Part shown: in pieces, positions 36,541 through 42,115 of the stretch
How the letters are laid out: each line of letters opens with the position of its first letter
Numbering within the stretch: position 1 is the stretch's first letter
Assembly (NCBI GenBank): GCA_003151515.1
Contig: PLXS01000037.1
Span: 135,978-178,092, forward strand
Reading direction: 5' to 3'
Origin: Opitutaceae bacterium
GTDB taxonomy: Bacteria; Verrucomicrobiota; Verrucomicrobiia; Opitutales; Opitutaceae
Length of the DNA: 42,115 bases
Notes under the pieces: model-generated
The model's database searches: none
What the model was told of the DNA's origin: nothing
Seen by the model: the letters and a program-made list of their open reading frames with translations, nothing else
Position numbers and translations under genes: made by a program

Positions 36541-36875
36541 ACATAGAGGAGCAGCTGGAATCGACCCGCCCCGCCACGCCGTCCGCCGCGCTCGACCAGC
36601 GCATCGAAAGCCTCCTGGGCGAGGCTCTCCGCGGCCCGCAGCCGGGCAGCCGGCGCGCCCGGCGCGGGCTTCTCCTTGCCCTCTGCTCCCTGGGCGCAGC
36701 GGCGGCCATCGCCGGCGCGTTCGCGCTGCGCTCGCCGCGGGCCGCGCCCGGGCGCACCGCTCCCGCGAACGCCCAGCGGATCGCGGCCACGGGAATGTTC
36801 CAGCAGATGCTGCTCACGGCCCCGGCAAGCCGCCGCCCCATGCCCCGCATGGAGGTGACCGTCTCCTCGCCTTGA
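36537..36875 (+). CDS. Single-pass membrane protein coupled to the ECF sigma factor (possible anti-sigma factor)
   Basis: 112 residues with a strong Shine-Dalgarno AAAGGAGG at 36522-36529, unusual for this window. The N-terminal about 45 residues are hydrophilic with helical character (IEEQLESTRP, LDQRIESLLGEAL). One membrane helix (GLLLALCSLGAAAAIAGAFAL) lies at about residues 44-64, followed by a short exposed tail. No zinc-binding HxxxCxxC motif is present. Position and topology suggest an anti-sigma factor, but there is no recognisable domain. Confidence 0.8.
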   Translation: MNIEEQLESTRPATPSAALDQRIESLLGEALRGPQPGSRRARRGLLLALCSLGAAAAIAGAFALRSPRAAPGRTAPANAQRIAATGMFQQMLLTAPASRRPMPRMEVTVSSP

Positions 36876-36900
36876 ATCCCATGAACACAGGAGAGTCCCA

Positions 36901-38190
36901 ATGAAAACCCGCCACTTCCTCATCGTCCTGGGATCCTGGTCGGTCCCCCTTTCGGTCAGTCCGGCGCCCGCCGCGGACACGTACAAGCTGGAGACCGACG
37001 TTCGCATCTTCAGGAACGCCGAATTCGGCGACCTGGAAGTGAACGCAGCCTCGTCCAGAACCTCGAGCGCCGAGAACGGCAAGTCGTGGTTGGTCCTGAA
37101 GCCGCCGGTGACCATCCGGCGCGGCGAGAAGACCCTGCTTGGCGCGGACGGCGCGAACTACGGGTGGAACGAGCAGTCCGACGCAAAATCGGTATTCATC
37201 CCGTACTCGGTTCCCGTGGTGGTCCTCAAGTCCGGGGAGCCGGCGCGGCTGATGGTGAGCCAGAACGTGCAGTACTTCGAGAAGCTGCCAAGCGGCGACT
37301 ACCGGCTGCACGAGGTGCCGGGCGGCCCCGACGCGGCGTTCTCGGTCCTTGAGTTCAAGGTCCAGCCGTCGGGCAAGGTTCCCGGCCAGGTTTCCGTTGA
37401 GTTTGAGTCCTCATTCTCGGTCGTGGGCTCCAGGGAGAAGATCCCTGGTGTCGACCTGGACGTCGGCAAGCCGGCGATGGCGACATTCAAGGACGGCGTT
37501 GAATTCTCGGCTACGCAGGGGGACTGGAACTGCATCCTTGGCAGGGGCCCCGCGGGCAACGACTACGGCATACTGATCATGATGAGGGTGACCCAAATGC
37601 AGGATCAGGCCGCGCCGGACGTGAAGAAGCCCGCGTCCGATGGGACCCCCGTCCTTACCTTCCGGCTGGACTCGACGGCGGTCCTGGAGGTCGCGCCCAC
37701 GAGGGATGACTGGATGGCTGCATTTGCGCGGCTGAGCTCCAAGAACCAGGGGGCTGTAAGGCGGCTGCGCGTCGTCATCGACCTGCCCAATCCGGCGATG
37801 GACGCACCGATCAACTTCAAATTCCCGTTCGGGAGGAGGGACTTCCGCTCGCCCGAGATCAACAGGACGGAGCGCCTGAACCTCCCGGCTCTGGTTGCGG
37901 GGTTCAACACCGCGTTCCCCGGGGTCTACCCCAGGACATGGAGCGTCACCGAAGCCCACTCGTTCGACCAGATCAACGAGCAGGCGACGGTGAATTTCCA
38001 GCGCCATTGGGTCGAGTTGGACTGGACCTTCCGGACCCCGAAAGGAAAGGAGGTCACCCTGTCTGCCGACGACTTCGGGCCTGGCGTCATCCGCGACGGC
38101 GCCCTGGTCGGCGAGCTGGTCAGGGAGATGGACCAATCCTTCGCCCAGGTATTCCTGGAGCTTGTGGCGCAGATGGACGACGGCGGATGA
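36901..38190 (+). CDS. Secreted protein of unknown function in the ECF operon
   Basis: 429 residues with a signal peptide (HFLIVLGSWSVPLSVSPAPAA) and a good Shine-Dalgarno (AGGAGAG) just ahead of the ATG. It lies 25 bp after the membrane protein gene. The mature protein is beta-rich with no motif I can name. The stretch EPARLMVSQNVQYFEKLPSG, then FKVQPSGKVPGQVSVEFES, faintly recalls secretin-type beta-domains, but the likeness is weak. It is probably periplasmic or surface-attached and controlled with the ECF factor. Confidence 0.8.
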   Translation: MKTRHFLIVLGSWSVPLSVSPAPAADTYKLETDVRIFRNAEFGDLEVNAASSRTSSAENGKSWLVLKPPVTIRRGEKTLLGADGANYGWNEQSDAKSVFIPYSVPVVVLKSGEPARLMVSQNVQYFEKLPSGDYRLHEVPGGPDAAFSVLEFKVQPSGKVPGQVSVEFESSFSVVGSREKIPGVDLDVGKPAMATFKDGVEFSATQGDWNCILGRGPAGNDYGILIMMRVTQMQDQAAPDVKKPASDGTPVLTFRLDSTAVLEVAPTRDDWMAAFARLSSKNQGAVRRLRVVIDLPNPAMDAPINFKFPFGRRDFRSPEINRTERLNLPALVAGFNTAFPGVYPRTWSVTEAHSFDQINEQATVNFQRHWVELDWTFRTPKGKEVTLSADDFGPGVIRDGALVGELVREMDQSFAQVFLELVAQMDDGG

Positions 38191-38291
38191 CTCCTGCAAA
38201 GGGTCCGGAGCCAGGCCCAAGCGGCGGCGATTCTGCGGGGCGCAACTGCCAGCGGCGCAGCGACGCCGTCGCAGTAGTTCCTCATGCGTCA

Positions 38292-38903
38292 ATGCTTGGC
38301 GTCATGAAAGGCGCCGTTGCCATGGCCCTCGTCGTCACTCTCGCGGCGTGCGCGTCGCCGCGGGGAAACGACACTTTTGGGAAATGGTCGCTTCCCACGG
38401 TTAGGTGGAACGGCGTCGGATCGGTCACCCTTCCGATGGACACGATCTCCATGGACGGGCGCATAGTCTTTTATGTCGTGGAGCTCTCGATCAACGGGAA
38501 CAGGAGCCTTTTCCTCGTTGATTCCGGGAGCAGCTCGACCCTGTTCACCCGTGAATTTGCAAGTTCATAGAATGCGAAGTTCTCCGGAGGGCAGAACAGC
38601 GTCGTTTTTGGGATAGGTTGGTCCAGGAGAGCGTCGACGGTCATACTTGATTCGATTGACCTCGGTTTTGCACGGCTGGACAAGCTCGAGATTCCTTCCG
38701 AGAGCGTATTGGGAGTGCTGTTCGACCGGCTGATAATATCGAATGATGGGCGCCCGATCTCGGGCATAATTGGCATGGATCTGCTGGTTCCCCTGGGGGC
38801 CTCGCTCGATCTCGAAAAGCCGGCGATTACCTTTCGAAGAATACCGAACCGACCACCGGATCCGGCGCCCGCGCTAGCGATTCCCCATGCGGGGCGGCAG
38901 TAA
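38292..38903 (+). pseudogene. Retropepsin-like aspartic protease lipoprotein, interrupted by an amber codon
   Basis: From ATG 38292 (or 38304) the frame encodes a lipoprotein signal (AVAMALVVTLAAC). The active-site motif FLVDSGSSSTLFT follows, and the frame then meets TAG at 38568-38570. Without any frame change it continues through SGGQNSVVFG, ISGIIGMDLLVPLGASLDLEKPAITFR (the usual second motif of retropepsin-like proteases) to TAA at 38901-38903. The two halves together make one domain of about 203 residues. CAG to TAG is the simplest cause. It lies 101 bp after the ECF operon and its stop is 2 bp from the first attC-like site, so it could mark the boundary of the cassette region. Confidence 0.75.
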
Positions 38904-38905
38904 TG

Positions 38906-39023
38906 GCCGAACGTTGGCGCGGATCATTGGGGCATCGAAAGGGCCGCTCGCTAGCGGCGGCTCGGCTCCTGGCCCGCAGGGAACGTGACAGACGGAGGCG
39001 TCGGATCCGGTCGTGGGTTCGGC
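38906..39023 (-). repeat. attC-like site A (integron cassette recombination site)
   Basis: 118 bp bounded by the perfect inverted boxes GCCGAAC (38906-38912) and GTTCGGC (39017-39023). Eight bases in from each box lies a GGATC/GATCC inner pair. On the minus strand the inner box reads CGGATCCGACGCC and continues CTCCGTCTG, shared with site B. A GCCGCT/AGCGGC hairpin occupies the middle. It follows the YCII gene, as an attC follows its cassette gene. Confidence 0.65.
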
Positions 39024-39047
39024 TCCTCGTGCTGAGGCCCCACGCGG

Positions 39048-39431
39048 TTATTTCTTCAACTCTCTTTCCTCGAAGTAGTGGACAGGGCTGATCCCGATAC
39101 GCCAGCCCAATTGCTCACCTGCGGCAATTCGCGTGGTCGGATGGAGCGAGGCCACTCGCACTGCATCGGCTATGTCCAGCGCTTCAACCAAGAACACGCA
39201 ACCAATCATCTCGTGGCCCCCTCTCAAAGGACCGTCTGCAATCCGCACTTCTCCACCCACACGTCGCAGGACCTTAGCCTCCGGCTCAGTGCCAGCCACG
39301 AGGAATACCTTCCCGCTATTGTATAATTCTTCCATGAAAGGCGGACACTCGCTCATGACGGCATCGATCGTCGCCTTGGGTAGGGCATCCATTTTCTCTC
39401 GATCGTAGTAACCCACACAAAGGTATCTCAT
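39048..39431 (-). CDS. YCII/DGPF-domain protein, probable integron cassette gene
   Basis: 127 residues of the YciI-like dimeric alpha-beta family. It has the N-terminal strand RYLCVGYYDREKMDALP, the central VRIADGPLRGGHEMIGCVFLVEA (family consensus DGPF, here DGPL), and HPTTRIAAGEQLGWRI at the end. Family members are small, of uncertain enzymatic role, and often found as gene cassettes. Base composition is lower in GC and codon use differs from the chromosomal genes to the left. It lies between attC-like sites B (upstream) and A (downstream) on the same strand. Confidence 0.85.
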   Translation of the reverse strand: MRYLCVGYYDREKMDALPKATIDAVMSECPPFMEELYNSGKVFLVAGTEPEAKVLRRVGGEVRIADGPLRGGHEMIGCVFLVEALDIADAVRVASLHPTTRIAAGEQLGWRIGISPVHYFEERELKK

Positions 39432-39513
39432 ATGGCGTCCTCACCGCTTATCCTGGTAGGCATAGCGATCCCTTGGCAATCTCGTTGAGCTCAAGCCATG
39501 ATTGGCAAATGTC

Positions 39514-39610
39514 GCCGGACGTTGAAATGATCCGCGACTACGTCTGGTGCGGCGGCTGCCCCGCAGCCGGCGCGTCAGACGAAGGCGTCGGATCCGCTGT
39601 TTGGTTAGCC
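39514..39610 (-). repeat. attC-like site B
   Basis: 97 bp. The minus strand starts GGCTAAC, then 8 bases, then GGATCCGACGCC, and ends CAACGTCCGGC. Inside is a long imperfect hairpin at 39541-39581 (19-base arms CGTCTG...GGCTGC and GCAGCC...CAGACG with a 3-base loop and three non-Watson-Crick positions), flanked by a GATCCG/CGGATC pair. Outer boxes are GCCGGAC and GTTAGCC. It overlaps the 3' end of the lipoprotein gene. Confidence 0.65.
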
Positions 39611-40389
39611 TCAGCCGTTTTCACCTGCAATGCGGCCATTCCACGCCGTTTGGATAAGAAGACCATTGCCCCGACAGGCACGCAGTAAGTCAAAATCCAG
39701 GGTCCCGCAAACCCGCTACGCATTGCCGCGGCGCTGAAGAGATTGAAATGGAGGACGGCGACTTTGAATTCACCTGTTGTCCAATTTAGAGAAAATGCGC
39801 ACACGCCAAACAATATGAATAGCACCCATAGCCACTTTCGCCTCAATCCAGCTGTTCTTACGCACAGCATTAGGGCGTAGACTGTGATCCCAAAAGCGAG
39901 AGCCATCGCGAAGATAAAGAAGCAATGGATCCAACCTTTTCCCGAGAAGGTGAACGCATTGAGCTCTGAAAGCGATTTCGGCAGCTTTTGCACATGGAAA
40001 CCCCAAATCCGGAATTCCCCGGGCTCGCCCCGTAGTTGAGCGGTCACGAGGACCCACTGAGAATTCCCGTATCCGTATTCGACCGTTAGGTTAGTTCGGC
40101 GGGCCTGACCCATTACCTTCTCGAAAGACCAGCCAAGAAACTTAATCGATGTTGGTTTCTCCCGCAGGAAGTATTCGGCCGTCTTTGCCAATGCACCGCG
40201 AACGTCCGCAATCTGGAGTTCAGGATCTAATACAGTCTCGATATAAGAGAAGTCCTTCGACACCAGACGCTCGACTGCTTGCTTAACGAATATTGCTTCA
40301 GGCTTCTCCTCAATCGCCTTCTGAGATAAGGGAATGCCGCAGCCTCCCAGAAATAAGGCGACCAGCGACAACGTGAATGCCGTTTTCAA
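39538..40389 (-). CDS. Polytopic lipoprotein of unknown function, probable integron cassette gene
   Basis: 283 residues starting at a TTG codon. The start is supported by the lipoprotein signal that begins there (KTAFTLSLVALFLGGC). A soluble region of about 130 residues follows, then three membrane segments near residues 155-175, 188-203 and 220-245. The last about 23 residues (ANQTADPTPSSDAPAAGQ...) are read from attC-like site B and its hairpin. The TTG lies 2 bp after the core box of attC-like site D, as expected for a cassette. It is AT-richer than the chromosomal genes. I recognise no domain in the soluble part. Confidence 0.75.
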   Translation of the reverse strand: MKTAFTLSLVALFLGGCGIPLSQKAIEEKPEAIFVKQAVERLVSKDFSYIETVLDPELQIADVRGALAKTAEYFLREKPTSIKFLGWSFEKVMGQARRTNLTVEYGYGNSQWVLVTAQLRGEPGEFRIWGFHVQKLPKSLSELNAFTFSGKGWIHCFFIFAMALAFGITVYALMLCVRTAGLRRKWLWVLFILFGVCAFSLNWTTGEFKVAVLHFNLFSAAAMRSGFAGPWILTYCVPVGAMVFLSKRRGMAALQVKTAEANQTADPTPSSDAPAAGQPPHQT

Positions 40390-40391
40390 AA

Positions 40392-40455
40392 GTCCAACGT
40401 TGAGGTGACCCGCGCTCCTATGAAGCCGGCGAGGTCAAGCAGACAGTTGTTACGC
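40392..40455 (-). repeat. attC-like site D (less certain)
   Basis: 64 bp, the classic short attC length. The minus strand runs from GCGTAAC to a consensus core GTTGGAC, preceded by CTCAAC, very like the CAACGTT end of sites A and B. TGACC...GGTCA arms with small bulges can pair inside. The left box departs from RYYYAAC at one base, and the GGATCC inner box of the other sites is missing. Confidence 0.5.
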
Positions 40456-40724
40456 CTAACATCGAGATGTGATCATGGGATATCTGGGGTTGGTTGTACA
40501 GGCGCCACTTTGCGAGTCTACGTTGGCCATCCCTAACGCGAGGTGCCTACCTCGGTTCAAGCTCCTATCCGTCCCATTAGTCGGGAACACAATGAATATG
40601 CGAAAAATGGGCGGCCACGAGCGGTGCAATCTAACGGACGGTCCTCAGTGCAGAGGATCAGCGCGGGTCACGCACGCGCGCCGTGGTCGCAAAGTGGTGT
40701 CAGGGGAAAGAACGAAATTACGGG
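40456..40724 (-). other. Non-coding stretch downstream of the IS110-family transposase
   Basis: 269 bp with no supported gene. On the minus strand it holds a GATCCTC/GAGGACC hairpin (about 40639-40659) and three GTTAG-type boxes (GTTAGAT at 40629-40635, GTTAGGG at 40531-40537, GTTAGGC at 40454-40460). If the element belongs to the IS1111 group, the guide (bridge) RNA would be expected in this downstream region. No RNA can be called from sequence alone. Confidence 0.35.
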
Positions 40725-41819
40725 CTAGCTGGTACGCGGAGCGTAGGGCGCGGTAAGACCGACGTTCTCCGGGGTCGTCTGTCCGGTGGCCAGTCGCCAC
40801 AGATCGATCGCGAGGCGGCGGGCAGCAGCCACCGCGGCCTTGCGCCTCAATCGTGGCGATAGGCTCTTCTCGACCAGGCATCGCACCGGGGGATATTGCG
40901 GCTGCCAAAGCGCCAGTCTCCAAACCAGCTCGATCAATGCGTGTCTGATCGCCGGATTGCCGTGGCGGTTGACGCTGCCGTAATGGGTACGTTCCCCGCT
41001 TTGGCTAATGCCAGGGCAGAGGCCCGTATAGCTGGCCACTTGACGCCGGTTCTTGAACCGAGACCAGTCGAGGATCTCCCTGCTAATCGTCACCCAGGTG
41101 AGCGCCCCGATCCCGCGGGGCAGCTGCGACGGAGCCGCCTCTTCAAGCTTCTCACGCACCTTGCGTTCCTCGGCGTCCGCTTCCAACGCCATCCGCTGCC
41201 ACACTTCGACGATCGGGCGCAGCCAACCAGGCAGTGTTGGTACCAGCTTCTCCCACTTCGCCGGGCTCCACCAAGCTCCCTGGACCCGGATTCCCTGGGC
41301 GAGCATCACACCCCGTCCACGAGCCTCGTGCTTGCGTCGGGTGCGCATCAGCTGGCTGCGCATCCTCACGAGCGAGCGGGCCTGCTCTTGCGCGGGCGTC
41401 GGCACCCGCACGATGCTCATCGCATGGCGGTTGCCGCGGATGTAGCGATCTAGCCGCTCGGCAAGGGCACGGGCATCCAGTCGGTCCGTCTTCTGCCGGC
41501 GCCCATCGGTGTCCAGTCGCTGCGGTGTCACGACCAGGTTCTCAATACCGGCTGCGACCAGCTGCCGGTGCAGGACGTAGCCGATCGGTCCCGCCTCATA
41601 GCAACTTACCACCCGCGCACCGGGATGGCGCGCACGCAAAGCCGAGATCCATCCTAGCACACGCTCGCTCGGTACTAGCTGGGACGGCTGCGGAGTTGCA
41701 CCGTCGATCTGCACGCAGATCGCTACCTTCGCTGCGTAAACATCCAGCCCCAACTTGATGATCACTCCCGTCTCGACGAGAGCACGTTCCAGATTATTTT
41801 GTGTGTTGTTAGCGTTCAT
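40725..41819 (-). CDS. IS110-family transposase
   Basis: 364 residues. The N-terminal RuvC-like DEDD domain shows IKLGLDVYAAKVAI (Asp), CYEAGPIGYVLHRQLV (Glu) and KTDRLDARALAERL (Asp, Asp). The C-terminal Transposase_20 domain shows RQVASYTGLCPGISQSGERTHYGSVNRHGNPAIRH, with the serine region used in IS110 recombination. Length and motifs are complete, so it could be active. It lies in the attC-bearing region, where the IS1111-attC group is known to insert. Start ATG at 41817-41819. Confidence 0.92.
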   Translation of the reverse strand: MNANNTQNNLERALVETGVIIKLGLDVYAAKVAICVQIDGATPQPSQLVPSERVLGWISALRARHPGARVVSCYEAGPIGYVLHRQLVAAGIENLVVTPQRLDTDGRRQKTDRLDARALAERLDRYIRGNRHAMSIVRVPTPAQEQARSLVRMRSQLMRTRRKHEARGRGVMLAQGIRVQGAWWSPAKWEKLVPTLPGWLRPIVEVWQRMALEADAEERKVREKLEEAAPSQLPRGIGALTWVTISREILDWSRFKNRRQVASYTGLCPGISQSGERTHYGSVNRHGNPAIRHALIELVWRLALWQPQYPPVRCLVEKSLSPRLRRKAAVAAARRLAIDLWRLATGQTTPENVGLTAPYAPRTS

Positions 41820-41820
41820 C

Positions 41821-41858
41821 AGCCGACAGGTTGGCGGTTTATCCGCTGCCTGTCGGCT
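41821..41858. repeat. Inverted repeat upstream of the transposase
   Basis: Perfect 10-bp arms AGCCGACAGG (41821-41830) and CCTGTCGGCT (41849-41858) are separated by 18 bp, directly ahead of the transposase start codon. It may be a subterminal IS repeat or a hairpin limiting transposase translation. Confidence 0.7.
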
Positions 41859-41865
41859 TCATGTC

Positions 41866-41940
41866 ATCTAACGATGGCGCGACTCCTGCACCGCTGGAGG
41901 CGTGCCTGAGGAAAGCGTCGGATCCGACGATTGTATTGCA
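41866..41940 (-). repeat. attC-like site C
   Basis: The minus strand carries GTCGGATCCGACGC (the inner box shared with sites A and B) and ends GCGCCATCGTTAGAT, whose GTTAGAT fits the attC core GTTRRRY exactly. The left outer box at the usual 8-base distance (TGCAATA) is degenerate. The inner box forms a 14-bp palindrome at 41917-41930. The transposase element follows immediately. Confidence 0.55.
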
Positions 41941-42115
41941 CAACCAGCGAGGTTTAGTCCGGGTCCGCGAAAGCCCAAAACTGGAGTGGACCCGGGCTGA
42001 ACCCCACTGGAGCTCGTTGGTCGCATGCTGGATTGGCGGGCGTTGAAAGTCTAATTTGCTGGCCGGTCGCGGTACGAACATCCGGTAGAGTTCTCTAGCG
42101 AAGAATCCGAACCAA
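41941..42115. other. Right edge of the window, no gene supported
   Basis: Short open frames occur on both strands but none shows a domain, a start context or codon use like its neighbours. If the cassette array continues to the right, this would be the end of another cassette. Confidence 0.35.

Larger units (their letters stand above)
40629..41873 (-). mobile_element. IS110/IS1111-family insertion sequence (approximate limits)
   Basis: One transposase gene is flanked by identical 8-bp copies of ATCTAACG at 40629-40636 and 41866-41873, giving an element of about 1.24 kb, a normal size. The right-hand copy is the core box of attC-like site C, so the element appears to have entered an attC. The left limit is uncertain: GTTAGGC at 40454-40460 is an alternative end. 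No classical terminal inverted repeats are visible, as expected for IS110. Confidence 0.5.

Noticed and set aside
5127..38570. Genome-wide reassignment of TAG to a sense codon
   Set aside because: TAG ends several intact genes here (ROK kinase, SxtJ-like, DUF5989, sugar porter, GH31, hemC), so it is a normal stop.
38903..39091. Frame of 62 codons starting on the last base of the retropepsin stop
   Set aside because: It is an Arg-rich reading of attC-like site A and part of the antisense YCII gene; nothing supports a protein.
40469..40756. Plus-strand frame of 95 codons overlapping the transposase 3' end
   Set aside because: No domain, no start context, and it runs antisense into the transposase gene.
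38990..41930. The recurring GGATCC as a cloning-linker or vector remnant
   Set aside because: The similarity extends well beyond the hexamer and keeps fixed spacing to AAC/GTT boxes and hairpins, which a linker would not.
41839..42081. Minus-strand frame of 80 codons at the right edge
   Set aside because: It crosses attC-like site C, has no domain or start context, and could be only the tail of an off-window cassette.

Overview
The window is high-GC DNA that reads like the genome of an Opitutaceae-type verrucomicrobium. The grounds are the combination of a TonB-dependent receptor, a NagB/PIG-L fusion, a ROK kinase paired with a PIG-L deacetylase, an AraC regulator, an SxtIJK-like set, a large GH31 enzyme and weak or absent Shine-Dalgarno sites. 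There is no rRNA, tRNA or other phylogenetic marker, so this is inference from gene content.

1-22 kb: an amino-sugar (GlcNAc/chito-oligosaccharide) utilisation regulon. A ROK kinase and PIG-L deacetylase operon, a TonB-dependent receptor, and a NagB-PIG-L / GH20 hexosaminidase / sugar-porter / aldose-epimerase operon each carry the same upstream element: two TGNCA half-sites exactly 30 bp apart around GTTAAAAAC-N12-GCCATTTTTTA. A divergent AraC regulator starts inside the middle copy. Together the genes would import, cleave, phosphorylate, deacetylate and deaminate GlcNAc without a classical NagA. Set between these operons are an SxtIJK-like carbamoylation set, a frameshifted SGNH/TPR gene and a frameshifted membrane TPR gene.

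22-35 kb: mostly housekeeping. It holds a GH13 debranching-type enzyme, an Ada/AlkA fusion overlapping ogt, and a minus-strand run ilvN-ilvC-hemC-hemD-DegT aminotransferase-trpF. A secreted GH31 glycosidase with carbohydrate-binding modules is divergent from that run.

35-38.9 kb: a small lipoprotein, an ECF sigma factor translationally coupled to a one-TM protein, a secreted protein of unknown function, and a retropepsin-like lipoprotein gene interrupted by an amber codon.

38.9-42.1 kb: a mobile region that I read as part of an integron gene-cassette array on the minus strand. Small genes (a YCII/DGPF protein and a polytopic lipoprotein) are separated by attC-like imperfect hairpins that share GGATCCGACGC and end in AACGTT-type core boxes. 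An IS110/IS1111-family transposase lies in the array. No integrase is in the window; if present it should be beyond the right edge.

Four genes are interrupted (two in-frame ambers, both one C-to-T change from CAG; two single-base frameshifts, one in a homopolymer and one in a GC-repeat context). Whether these are consensus errors or real decay cannot be settled from this sequence.
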